DNA of 64,000 nt from an uncultured Bacteroidales bacterium (GTDB lineage: Bacteria; Bacteroidota; Bacteroidia; Bacteroidales; UBA932): positions 32,422-96,421 of the forward strand of contig ONDF01000012.1 in the NCBI GenBank assembly GCA_900316525.1, given 5' to 3'. A model generated the notes under the pieces. It was not told the DNA's origin. It saw only the letters and a list, made by a program, of their open reading frames with translations, and searched no databases. Numbering within the stretch: the stretch's first letter is position 1; each line of letters begins with the position of its first letter. Shown piece by piece: positions 7,205 to 15,772 of this stretch. A program made the position numbers and the translations under genes.

Positions 7205-9556
7205 TTACGGAAGAAACTTGAGGCCTTCCACATGCGACCCTACATACATCGGCACGTAATCGCCAGTGGCGTACCAGGCGGGCTTGCCGGGCATCTGGTC
7301 GTAAATCTTGACCCCGTTGATCCGCAAGTCCTCGAAGGTGACATTCCGGACTGCGTGGTCAGCATCGTACCCGCTGATGACCGACATCCCGGTTCCGTTC
7401 CCGTAATAGCGGATGGTCCTGAACAGGACGTTCTCGATGCCGCCTCCGGGAGCCGTGCAATACTTGCTGTTCCAGCCCACGCGCACCTGGAAGAGGGATC
7501 CGGTGCCGATCTGCTCGATGCGGATGTTGTCGAAGACGACGTCGCGGACGAGGTTGCCGTCCCCGCAGTTGATGGTCATGCAGCCCTGGTACTCCACCTG
7601 CGGCTCGAACTGGCCCAGGATGTCCAGGTTGTCGTAGCGGAGGCCTTCGATGACATCCCCCACTTCGGGGTTGCCGTGGATGCCGATCATGATCGGATGG
7701 GCGACATCGGCCCAGAGCGTGGAATTGGTCATCCGGACGTTCCGGACGCTGCCGCTGAAGCCTTTCCGGGTGGCATAGACCGTGGTGCAGTCGTCGGAAT
7801 TGCGGCAGAACACGCGGTCGAAGAGGATGTCCGAGCAACCGCCGAACACGTTCAGGCCGTCGCCCCACGAAGGGTGGGAGATGCTCCGGACGTCGTGGAC
7901 GGTCACATTCGACGACTCCCCGATCGGGCATGTATTGACGATGAGGCCGTCCACCACGACATTCTTCGACCGATAGATGTGACAGCCCTCGTAGCCGGAA
8001 GCCGGACGGGCGACGCCGCGCCCCAGGATTTTGACATTCTCCGCGTCCTCGATGGCGAAGGTCCCTGCGAAATAGCTTCCGCCGGCCAGATAGACGACGG
8101 TGTTGGAGGGGACGGGAATGGTTTCGTCGGGATAGAAACCGGGCCCATAGCAGTGGAAACTGCGGCCGGTGGCCTCGGCCTCTTCGCGGGCCTCTTCCAG
8201 GCTCACCGGCGGCTTAGAGGTGAACACCAGCAGGTTGTCGGTGATGTCGCCGTCAAACTCGACACTCACATTCTCGGGCTGGAACAGGAGGAACTGCACG
8301 GTGGAGTCGTTCTTCACCTGGGCAATGCAGCCGCGATAGTCCGGGCGGACACGGGCCGAGGTGAACTTCTTGTTCTTCGTGACCACGCGCACATTGACAT
8401 CGCCGGTGAAATCGAAGAAGCAGTAGGAAATCTCGCTGACCTTGTGCTTGTTATCACCCACCGGCGCATTGACCTTGGCCATATAGGTGTCAATCCGGGT
8501 CCATTCCTGATGCCCGCGCGGCAGGAGGTACACCTCGTAATCGTGCTTCAAGGGAGCGCCTTCCGGGGCAGGGTAAGTATAAATCGAATGGAGCTTGGCC
8601 CCTTCCTTCACGCCCTTCACCGAGAACTGGTCGGCCTCGGGATTGCGCGTCATCTCGCCGTTCTTCTCCGCCTTGGCCTGCAGGGCCAGGACTTTCTTGG
8701 TATAAGGCATCTTCAGGCCCTTCCGGCCCACATAATGGGCATAAGGAAGGTCGTAGATGCAACGGATGCGGCCACGGCCCATCTCGCCGGGCTCCGTCCA
8801 GTCATTGTACAGGCCGGTCCAGTCGGTCCAGGTCTCGAAGGGGACGTCATTCCCCAGATTGTACTTGGCCGTATATTCGATGCCCTTCATCAGGCGGTTG
8901 TCCAGGGCGCCCCAGAGGTCGTCGCCCTGCCCCCACGCCATCTCGCAGATCTCGCACATCGCCCCCAGGCCCAGCTGCGCGTGGCCCTGGTCGCGTCCCG
9001 TCTCCTGGCACTGGCCGCTCTCGGCCACATAGCCCGGCAGCGAGCCGTCGTCCTTTGCGTGGAGATAGACATCGACCGCGTGCTGATACAGCTCCTTGTC
9101 GTCCAGGAAGATGCCGCAGGCCATCCGGCAACGGTTCACGATATGCCCCCAGTTGCCGTTGGCGTAGGGGCTGTAAGCCTCGAAACGGTCGATCACGGGC
9201 AGGATGGCGCGGCGCACCATCTCGCTCCAGGCCGGCGTCTGCCGATCCTTCAGGATGATCATGCCACGGAGCATCCAGTAGGCCTGGATCAGGCACAGCG
9301 GTGCGTCGTGGCCTTCGAAACGCTGCAGGGTGCCGGCATAGGCGTTGATGATTTCCAGCGCCTTGGCGTCCTCGCCGGCCTTGGCGCACTGCCAGGCCTG
9401 CCACATGTCCTTTTCGCTGCCGCCCTTGGTCTTGGCGTACTGTCCGTCACGGGCCACGACCTCGAAGGGGCCGGCCATCTGGTAGGAGCCGTCCTGGGCC
9501 AGGGCCGGCGTCAGCAGGCCGGCCGCGAGCAGGGCAAGAAGGAGGATTCGTCTCAT
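7205..9556 (-). CDS. Alginate-lyase-fold domain fused to a GH28-like beta-helix
   Basis: The protein has 783 residues. I chose the ATG at 9556 because it overlaps the GH88 stop (ATGA) and begins a signal peptide (RRILLLALLAAG); an upstream in-frame ATG at 9673 has no signal peptide. Residues about 30-310 are an alginate-lyase-type alpha/alpha toroid, with ETGRDQGHAQLGLGAMCEIC near 185 matching the lyase at 14414-15772. Residues about 430-783 form a right-handed beta-helix with GH28-like motifs: GDGLNVFG near 567, NSDDC near 587 and GIHG near 625. The two halves could cut the backbone by elimination and by hydrolysis. It lies between GH88 and an esterase, both of which fit uronan breakdown. 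Activity is unproven and the GH28 RIK motif is not evident. Confidence 0.8.
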   Translation of the reverse strand: MRRILLLALLAAGLLTPALAQDGSYQMAGPFEVVARDGQYAKTKGGSEKDMWQAWQCAKAGEDAKALEIINAYAGTLQRFEGHDAPLCLIQAYWMLRGMIILKDRQTPAWSEMVRRAILPVIDRFEAYSPYANGNWGHIVNRCRMACGIFLDDKELYQHAVDVYLHAKDDGSLPGYVAESGQCQETGRDQGHAQLGLGAMCEICEMAWGQGDDLWGALDNRLMKGIEYTAKYNLGNDVPFETWTDWTGLYNDWTEPGEMGRGRIRCIYDLPYAHYVGRKGLKMPYTKKVLALQAKAEKNGEMTRNPEADQFSVKGVKEGAKLHSIYTYPAPEGAPLKHDYEVYLLPRGHQEWTRIDTYMAKVNAPVGDNKHKVSEISYCFFDFTGDVNVRVVTKNKKFTSARVRPDYRGCIAQVKNDSTVQFLLFQPENVSVEFDGDITDNLLVFTSKPPVSLEEAREEAEATGRSFHCYGPGFYPDETIPVPSNTVVYLAGGSYFAGTFAIEDAENVKILGRGVARPASGYEGCHIYRSKNVVVDGLIVNTCPIGESSNVTVHDVRSISHPSWGDGLNVFGGCSDILFDRVFCRNSDDCTTVYATRKGFSGSVRNVRMTNSTLWADVAHPIMIGIHGNPEVGDVIEGLRYDNLDILGQFEPQVEYQGCMTINCGDGNLVRDVVFDNIRIEQIGTGSLFQVRVGWNSKYCTAPGGGIENVLFRTIRYYGNGTGMSVISGYDADHAVRNVTFEDLRINGVKIYDQMPGKPAWYATGDYVPMYVGSHVEGLKFLP

Positions 9557-10719
9557 AAGTTCTTCAGTCTGAGCAGCGCTTCGATGAAATAATAATCGGC
9601 ATAGACGATGCTGTAGTCGATCTCCTTGCCGGCCGGATGATGGCCGGTGGAGTGCAGGAGGAAGCTGTCGCACCCTTCCGGGGCGCGATAGTTCTCATAC
9701 AGGGAACGGAGCATGGCTTCGGCATCTGCACGGTACTTTCCGTCGGTATACGTGGAAAGTTCCAGCAAAGCCGATGCCACAACGGCCGCGGCGGAAGCGT
9801 CTTTGGAGGCGTTCGGTATCTCCGGGTCGCAGAAATCCCAGTAAGGCACCTTGTCTTCCGGCAAGCGGGCCAGATAGACGTCGGCAATCTTCTGCGCGAA
9901 CTCCAGGAAGCGGGGTTCCCGGGTGAAGCGGTACACCATCGTGTATCCGTAGATGCCCCAGGCCTGGCCGCGGGCCCACATCGAGTCGTCGGCATAGCCC
10001 TGGTGGGTGCAGCTGTACTTGTGGGCACCGGTCTCCGCGTCGTACACCGCCACGTGGTAGGAGGTTCCGTCCGGTCGGAAGTTGTAGCGCATCGTCGTAT
10101 CGGCGTGCGTGATCGCGATGTCCTTCCAAGCGGGGTCTCCCCCGTTCTCGGCGGCCCAGAACAGCGTTTCCAGGTTGAGCATGTTGTCCATGATGGTGTT
10201 GTGCCCGCCGAAATTGGGCACCTCGCGCGGCCAGCTCAGGATGGTGCCCACCGCCGGATTGAACAGGGCGGCGAGGCGCTCCGCCGTGGCGAGCACCGCC
10301 TCTTTGTACGCCGGGTCGCCGGTCAACCGGAACCCGTTGCCGAAGGAAGGGAACATGATGAAGCCGATGTCGTGGTCGTAGGCCGGCTGCCGGGCGATGA
10401 AGTCCAGCGCCTCCGTGTAACCGCGCGCGGCGGTCTCCAGCGCGGCATTGCCGGAAGCCTCGTACGCATACCAGAGGATGCCCGGCCAGAAGCCCATCGT
10501 CCAGTTCTCCTGGCACACGGGCGTCAGGTTCCAGCGGCAGTCTCCCGGCGCGATGTTGCGCGGCGACTCGCCGTAATCGGCGCCGAGCCGTTCCTGGACA
10601 CCGGTCACCTTCTTGACGCAGTAGTCCAACGCCTCGTCAGCCAGGGAAGCCGGCCGGGCGCAGGCGGCAGCCAGCAGGAGGCCGGCAGCGAGATAAAGCG
10701 GTTTCATCATTCCTTTCAT
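9553..10719 (-). CDS. GH88 unsaturated glucuronyl hydrolase, lipoprotein
   Basis: This 388-residue lipoprotein (signal ending LAAAC, Cys20) has the (alpha/alpha)6-barrel of GH88. It removes the 4,5-unsaturated uronic acid left at the non-reducing end after lyase cleavage, by hydration of the enol ether. D117 (HDIGF) and D178 (NTIMDNM) sit 61 residues apart, as do the two catalytic Asp of characterised GH88 enzymes. The ATG at 10719 overlaps the GH127 stop (ATGA), and its stop overlaps the next ATG in the same way, so translation is coupled. Product uronate would enter KduI/KduD. GH105 is the main alternative, but the motif context favours GH88. Confidence 0.9.
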   Translation of the reverse strand: MKGMMKPLYLAAGLLLAAACARPASLADEALDYCVKKVTGVQERLGADYGESPRNIAPGDCRWNLTPVCQENWTMGFWPGILWYAYEASGNAALETAARGYTEALDFIARQPAYDHDIGFIMFPSFGNGFRLTGDPAYKEAVLATAERLAALFNPAVGTILSWPREVPNFGGHNTIMDNMLNLETLFWAAENGGDPAWKDIAITHADTTMRYNFRPDGTSYHVAVYDAETGAHKYSCTHQGYADDSMWARGQAWGIYGYTMVYRFTREPRFLEFAQKIADVYLARLPEDKVPYWDFCDPEIPNASKDASAAAVVASALLELSTYTDGKYRADAEAMLRSLYENYRAPEGCDSFLLHSTGHHPAGKEIDYSIVYADYYFIEALLRLKNL

Positions 10720-12491
10720 GGCAGTTCCCAATAAACTTCGTAACGCTCCTCATGCAGGCTCCACAGGGGTTTCAGCGCCGTGAAATCACGGGGCAATTCC
10801 TTGAACCCCAGCATGGAACCGGGAATATGATAATCGTAAGTGTAATAATCGTTGTATTTGGCGGGGTCCGATACGGGCTGCGGAGGCACGAAGCCCTCCG
10901 TTCCCAGCGGAAGGGCCAGCACCAGCGGGCCGCGCATCACCACCCCGAGCGTGGGATCCTGCAATGCAGGTTCCACGTGGTAGGTCATTGGATACGAAAC
11001 GCTGATCCGGTCGCCCGCCTTCCAGTTCCGGTGGAGCGTCAGGTACGACGTTCCCGTCACTTTCACCCGACGGCCATTCACTTTCACGACCGGCGCGGCG
11101 CTCCAGGAAGGCCGACGGAACGCGATTTCCCGCATTCCCGGCGTCTCCACCGTGAGCGTCACTTCCCCATCGGCCGGGAAAGCGGTTTCCAGACGGACTT
11201 TGAACCCATCCCAATCCAGGGTGGAAGGGATGAAGAGGTTCACATAGAGCTTATTCCCCGCGTGGGCATAGATGCTTTCCGCATATTTGGCGTGCGACTC
11301 GAAGCTGCTGCCCACGCAGCACCAGAAAGAGTCGTACGGCGTGCTGTACACCTTGTGCGTCCCGCTGGCGAGCGGCAGGAAATAGGCGGCCATCCCGGTC
11401 CGGGGATTCTGCGAGCCCAGGATATGGTTGCAGAGCGCCCGCTCGTAATAGTCCATCACGGAAGCGTCCCCGGTCCAGGCGAGGATATGGCGGGCCAGCC
11501 GCAGCATGTTGTACGTGCAGCAGCTCTCCCCCGTCACGCCGGTGACGTGGTTCCGGAAGTCGGCAGGATCGAAGAAATGCTCCTTGTCGGACAGGCTGCC
11601 CGTCGCATAGATGTGATGCGTGAGCATCTCGTCCCAGAAGAACGCGACGGCAGTCCGGGAATCCTCCGAGCCCGTCAGCTCGTACCGGCGCGCCTCGGCG
11701 ATCACCTTGGGAATGAAGGTGTTTGTATGCTTCGTCCCGAAATCGGCCTTCTGCGCCTTCAGCGGGTCGATGACATCGTCGTGGTAGAAGAACTCCGCCA
11801 GCCACCGACACGTCTCGTCCCGGGTGATGCCATACAGGTTCCACCAGGCCTCGGGGATGCCGCCGAACTCGTTGCGGAGCATCAGCCGGCGGGTTTCCTC
11901 CGACAGACCGGAGAGCTTCGCCTGCGCCCAATGGGCCATATCCTGGGCTTCCGTCAGGGCCAGTTCCGAGCCCGCCAGTTCATACTGGTCGATGAGGCCG
12001 GCCAATATCTTGTGCAGGGTGTACCACGGGGCCCAGACCCGCTCGCCCCGGATGTTCCGGTTGATCAGTTCCTCCGGGAAAGCGCTCAGGTAGCCGTTTC
12101 CATGAGCAAGCTGCACTTCCCGAAGCCCGAGGACCAGGCTGTCCCCTTTCGCCTTGTAGGCGGGATTTCCGGTCGATGCGTACTGGAGCGCGCAGGCGCT
12201 CAGCACGTGTCCGGTGGTGTGCCCGCGGAGCTCGCAGTCCAGCGATTCCCAGCCACCCAGCTTCTTCACGGTCATATAGCCACCCTCGTTCCCGGCCCAA
12301 ACGCCGGCCGTGGTGCGAAAGCTGTGCAGGAGCCGGTTCACGTCGATGCTCCTGAGCCAGGCGCCCGAGCGCTCCTGATTCTCCTTGAAGGGGCTGTCCA
12401 AAAGGCGGACGTCCTTCAGCGGAAACCATTCCACTTGGGCGGAAGCGCCCAGCGGCAACAGCGCGGCCAGTATGAGGGTGACAATACGCAT
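10716..12491 (-). CDS. GH127-family beta-L-arabinofuranosidase-like enzyme
   Basis: This 591-residue protein has a signal peptide (ends GASA/Q) and the DUF1680/GH127 (alpha/alpha)6 barrel followed by beta-sandwich domains. The zinc-thiolate site of the family is visible: E322 and C324 in GESCC, and C391-C392 in FWCC. In characterised members one of the paired Cys is the nucleophile. Expected action is release of beta-L-arabinofuranose, though related families (GH146 and others) act on other sugars. It starts directly after the GH97 stop codon (TAA then ATG) and overlaps GH88, so it belongs to the PUL operon. It implies arabinose or a similar side chain on the substrate. Confidence 0.87.
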   Translation of the reverse strand: MRIVTLILAALLPLGASAQVEWFPLKDVRLLDSPFKENQERSGAWLRSIDVNRLLHSFRTTAGVWAGNEGGYMTVKKLGGWESLDCELRGHTTGHVLSACALQYASTGNPAYKAKGDSLVLGLREVQLAHGNGYLSAFPEELINRNIRGERVWAPWYTLHKILAGLIDQYELAGSELALTEAQDMAHWAQAKLSGLSEETRRLMLRNEFGGIPEAWWNLYGITRDETCRWLAEFFYHDDVIDPLKAQKADFGTKHTNTFIPKVIAEARRYELTGSEDSRTAVAFFWDEMLTHHIYATGSLSDKEHFFDPADFRNHVTGVTGESCCTYNMLRLARHILAWTGDASVMDYYERALCNHILGSQNPRTGMAAYFLPLASGTHKVYSTPYDSFWCCVGSSFESHAKYAESIYAHAGNKLYVNLFIPSTLDWDGFKVRLETAFPADGEVTLTVETPGMREIAFRRPSWSAAPVVKVNGRRVKVTGTSYLTLHRNWKAGDRISVSYPMTYHVEPALQDPTLGVVMRGPLVLALPLGTEGFVPPQPVSDPAKYNDYYTYDYHIPGSMLGFKELPRDFTALKPLWSLHEERYEVYWELP

Positions 12492-14414
12492 TTACAGGAT
12501 GGTCTTCTTTCCCAGTTTCTTGAATGCCTTCAGATCGGCCTTCGCGGCCGGAGTGAAGGAGGCGGCGGCGCCGCCGCGCGGAAGCAGCAAGAACGGGAGG
12601 ACATCGCCCTTTCGGACGATGAATTTCCGCACCGCCACGTGGGTGGCCGTGTCCACGGACGGATCGTCCGTATAGACGGTCATCACAAAGGGCGTATCCG
12701 GCGCGAGCCAGTCGGCGGTCAAGCGCAGCGACTGCGCCTCGTCATTGCCCAGGACGCCCAGATACCAGTCGGAGCCGCTCCGGCGGACGATGGCCGCCGT
12801 GGTGCCGATATGGTCGTCCACCACGCGGGTCTCGTCCCACACGGTGGGAACCGTGTCGAAGAACGCCAGTTCCGGCGTCTCCTTGATGCGGTCCGGCGTG
12901 TCATACCAGTACAGCGTCTGGAGCGGCGAGAAATACATCACCGGCAGGGCCAGCTGGTGCGCGTGGGTGTTCTTGAGGCGCGGGTCAAAATAACAAACCG
13001 TATAGTCCGCCGCCCCGCAGAGCATCCGCGTGAACGGAAGCTGCGTATCGTGGGTGGCAGAAGGCCACTCCTCGTTGCCGCAGATTCCTTCCTGCGTCAG
13101 GAGGTTCGGATACGTCCGGGAATAGCCCGTCGGACGGTATTCGTCGTGGATGTTCACCATGATGTGGCTGTCCGCGGCGGCGCGGACGAGTCCGTGCACC
13201 CAGTCCGCCCAATGCTGGTTCGTGAACTGGACAAAACCGAACTTGACGCCTTTCAGGCCCCATTTCTCATACACGGGGAACAGCGAGGCGCCCTGCTTCT
13301 GGAGCGCATGCTGGTTGACATAGACCCACACGCCGACGCCCTTGGAGGCGCCGTAGCGGACGACTTCCGGCATGTCGATGGCCGGAATCACCGTCGTCGC
13401 ATCGGTCGCGAAGTCGTAGGCGGGGCCGTACCATTTCCAGTCGTACAGGATGTAGTCGATGCCGTGCCGGGCGGCGAAGTCGATGCAGGCCTTGGAGTTT
13501 TCGGTGGTCAGGCGAGTTTCGCGGAGGATCTTGCCGGGCTTGATCCAGTCCGTGTCGGAGAGTTGGCAGGATTCGTTCAGGTTAAGGTAGATGTCATTCT
13601 GCTCCAGCAGACCGCCCAGGCGGTCGGAAGCCATCACCACGCGCCAAGGCATGGCATAGGGCGTAACCAGGTCGGTACCGGTGTCGTTCAGGGCGACAGC
13701 CAGCACATTGGGCCGGACAAGACGGAGTTTCCCGCGCGGGAAATCGACCACGCCGGCCTCTCCGACGGCCGCATACAGGTCGTCGGCGAGTTGCAGCGTG
13801 AGCGGACGCTCGCACTCTTCCGTCCATCCTTCCAAAGGCCGTTTCTCATAGAAAGCCTGGGCCCAGAGATGGTACCAAGCCTCGGTCCCGGCCGGGAAGG
13901 CGAACTCGGTGTTGTCGGCGACGATCCGGTGGTACAGGGCGTCCGGATGCATCGGCAGGAAATAGCGGAAGGCGATGCCCCCGTCATAGGCCCGGAACTC
14001 GATGTCCAGCCCGCACAGGGACGTGTCGTCCTTCGTGAAATGCAGGACGACGCCCCGGTACGCATCCCGGACCTCGCTGCGCTCCCCGAAGGGATTGCGC
14101 CACACGGTGTCCCGGGACACGGTTTCGGTCCCCGCCAACGAAAGATTGTCAAACCAGCGGTCCAGGCGGGGTACGGACCGCTTTCCGGTCGCCATCTCCC
14201 AGACGTGGTTGTCCACGGTCAAGTCCAGGGCCGACGGGAGCACCACGGCACGGCCGTCGAAGGCCGTGGCGTAAGTGATCCGCGTGCGCCCGTTTTCCGC
14301 CGTCACCTCGATCCGGGCGGTCTGGCGACCGTCCGGAGAGGCGATGTCGAAAGTCTGCGCGCCCAGGGCCTGCCCCAGGAACAACAGGAGGGATATGACG
14401 GCCGGCGTACGCAT
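12492..14414 (-). CDS. GH97 alpha-glycosidase
   Basis: This 640-residue GH97 protein starts at the ATG at 14414, which overlaps the preceding stop in TGATG; a GTG directly upstream is less likely. It has a signal peptide (LLLFLGQALGAQ), an N-terminal beta-sandwich to about 260, a TIM barrel and a C-terminal beta domain. Inverting GH97 enzymes use Glu residues as base; DEYRPTG and GNEEW supply candidates. The position where retaining GH97 alpha-galactosidases carry the Asp nucleophile reads GVKFGFV, with Gly, as in the inverting SusB type. Likely substrate is an alpha-linked glucose or related sugar. It sits between the lyase and GH127 genes. Confidence 0.88.
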   Translation of the reverse strand: MRTPAVISLLLFLGQALGAQTFDIASPDGRQTARIEVTAENGRTRITYATAFDGRAVVLPSALDLTVDNHVWEMATGKRSVPRLDRWFDNLSLAGTETVSRDTVWRNPFGERSEVRDAYRGVVLHFTKDDTSLCGLDIEFRAYDGGIAFRYFLPMHPDALYHRIVADNTEFAFPAGTEAWYHLWAQAFYEKRPLEGWTEECERPLTLQLADDLYAAVGEAGVVDFPRGKLRLVRPNVLAVALNDTGTDLVTPYAMPWRVVMASDRLGGLLEQNDIYLNLNESCQLSDTDWIKPGKILRETRLTTENSKACIDFAARHGIDYILYDWKWYGPAYDFATDATTVIPAIDMPEVVRYGASKGVGVWVYVNQHALQKQGASLFPVYEKWGLKGVKFGFVQFTNQHWADWVHGLVRAAADSHIMVNIHDEYRPTGYSRTYPNLLTQEGICGNEEWPSATHDTQLPFTRMLCGAADYTVCYFDPRLKNTHAHQLALPVMYFSPLQTLYWYDTPDRIKETPELAFFDTVPTVWDETRVVDDHIGTTAAIVRRSGSDWYLGVLGNDEAQSLRLTADWLAPDTPFVMTVYTDDPSVDTATHVAVRKFIVRKGDVLPFLLLPRGGAAASFTPAAKADLKAFKKLGKKTIL

Positions 14415-15772
14415 CACTCGCCCTGATAGAAGAGGAGGGTGCCCCAGCCGATCTGGTCGAAGGCGCTGTTGGAGGAGCCGTAGCGGCTGTCGCCGGCGCC
14501 GCAGTCACCGGTGAGCTTTCCGCTCCGGTAGCGCAGCTGCTCGGCGAAGAGCTTCGTGTAGTAGCAGGTGTTCGCCGGCAGCTTCTTCTCCTTGATGTAG
14601 TGCGCGTAGATGAGGTCCCAACCCGGACGCTCCTTACCGCGCCCGTCGGCGGAGATCGCCGTATGGGTCGCGCCGTGGCTGTGGTTGGAACAGGAGCAGT
14701 CCACGCAGTACTTGTACTCGGTGAAAGGCATCGAGGTCGTGATGAACGTGCCGTTCTGCTTCACGTTGTACTTGGCTTCATACTCGAAGAAAGCCAGCAC
14801 GCGGTTGTTCTCGGCGCCCCAGAAGTCCAGGCCCACGTTCTGCGCCATCCGGCACAGCTCGGCGGTCTCGGCCACGCACAGGGTGGCGTGGCCCTGGTCG
14901 CGGCCCGACTCCATGCACTGGGCGATGAAGGCGGACTTGCCGGAAGGATCCGCAATGGGATCGTACGGGACGAGGTGCTTCACGGCCCCGCTCCCCTTTC
15001 CGGACAGGAACTGCTTGTTCACGTAGTTCACCATCTCCTGGTCCTCCAGGTAGATGCCGATGGCCATGATCGAGGCCAGGTTGCAGAGCTCCCAGTTGGA
15101 CCAGTAGTGCAGGTCGCACACGCCGGAACCGCCGTGATTCTCGATGAACCAGTAGTTCTTCGCGTACCAGATATCCTTCAGCCACTTCCCGAACGTGGTC
15201 TGCTCGGAAGCGGACCAGCCGGTATAGCTCCGCAGGAGCTCGGCCGCATTGGCGAACGTATAGCCCTGAAAACCCGTCAGCAAGTACTGGTTGTTGTCAT
15301 TGGCCGTGATCTTCTTGCACACGCGGGCCCATTCGTTGAGGATGGCGCGGGCCGCCTCGGCGTACTTCGCGTCCCCGGAGATCTGCCAGCGCAGGGCCAG
15401 CTGGAAGGCGGCGCCCGCCTGCTGGCAGCACAGGATGTAATTCTCCGTGGTGCCTGTGCCCGTAGGATCGCCGCGGACGACGGTCTCGAGGGCGCTGGGC
15501 GCGATGTTTTCCTGGGCCCAGGGGCTGGCGCACAGCTCCTTCCAGGAGGCGAACACCGGGTCGTTGGCGTCCGCCGCGGCGACGTGCTGCTTCACGCGGG
15601 CCAGGTCGGCCGCATTGACATACGCGCCGGGGTGGCTGAACTTCACCGTCACGTCGGGAACGGGCTTCTCCACGGGGGTGAGGTCCACTTCGCCCTGCTT
15701 GGGCAGCTTGTTGCAGGCGGCCGCCCCCGTGAGGGCAGCCGCTGCAAACAGCATACAAACCAACCTATTCAT
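14414..15772 (-). CDS. Alginate-lyase-superfamily polysaccharide lyase, lipoprotein
   Basis: The product is a 452-residue lipoprotein (TGAAAC near residue 20). The all-helical toroid typical of the Pfam alginate lyase family covers about residues 70-400. Conserved pieces are NWELCNLASIMAIGIYLED near 235 and ESGRDQGHATLCVAETAELC near 292. The latter also occurs in the fusion protein at 7205-9556, so the two are paralogues. It would cut a uronan by beta-elimination and give unsaturated ends for the GH88 enzyme. Similar folds act on alginate and on glucuronan, so the exact substrate is open. It overlaps the BIG2 gene by 8 bp and couples to GH97 by TGATG. Confidence 0.82.
   Translation of the reverse strand: MNRLVCMLFAAAALTGAAACNKLPKQGEVDLTPVEKPVPDVTVKFSHPGAYVNAADLARVKQHVAAADANDPVFASWKELCASPWAQENIAPSALETVVRGDPTGTGTTENYILCCQQAGAAFQLALRWQISGDAKYAEAARAILNEWARVCKKITANDNNQYLLTGFQGYTFANAAELLRSYTGWSASEQTTFGKWLKDIWYAKNYWFIENHGGSGVCDLHYWSNWELCNLASIMAIGIYLEDQEMVNYVNKQFLSGKGSGAVKHLVPYDPIADPSGKSAFIAQCMESGRDQGHATLCVAETAELCRMAQNVGLDFWGAENNRVLAFFEYEAKYNVKQNGTFITTSMPFTEYKYCVDCSCSNHSHGATHTAISADGRGKERPGWDLIYAHYIKEKKLPANTCYYTKLFAEQLRYRSGKLTGDCGAGDSRYGSSNSAFDQIGWGTLLFYQGE

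Noticed and set aside
6194..9592. An 1132-codon open frame on the plus strand
   Set aside because: Lies opposite the esterase and lyase/beta-helix genes, which have signal peptides and catalytic motifs. No recognisable protein features.
9557..9673. N-terminal extension of the lyase/beta-helix protein to an ATG at 9673
   Set aside because: The extra 39 residues lie inside the GH88 gene and precede the true signal peptide. The ATG at 9556 has the ATGA overlap.
10752..14426. A 1224-codon open frame on the plus strand
   Set aside because: Antisense to GH127 and GH97. Composition is rich in Arg, Gly and His with no conserved motif.
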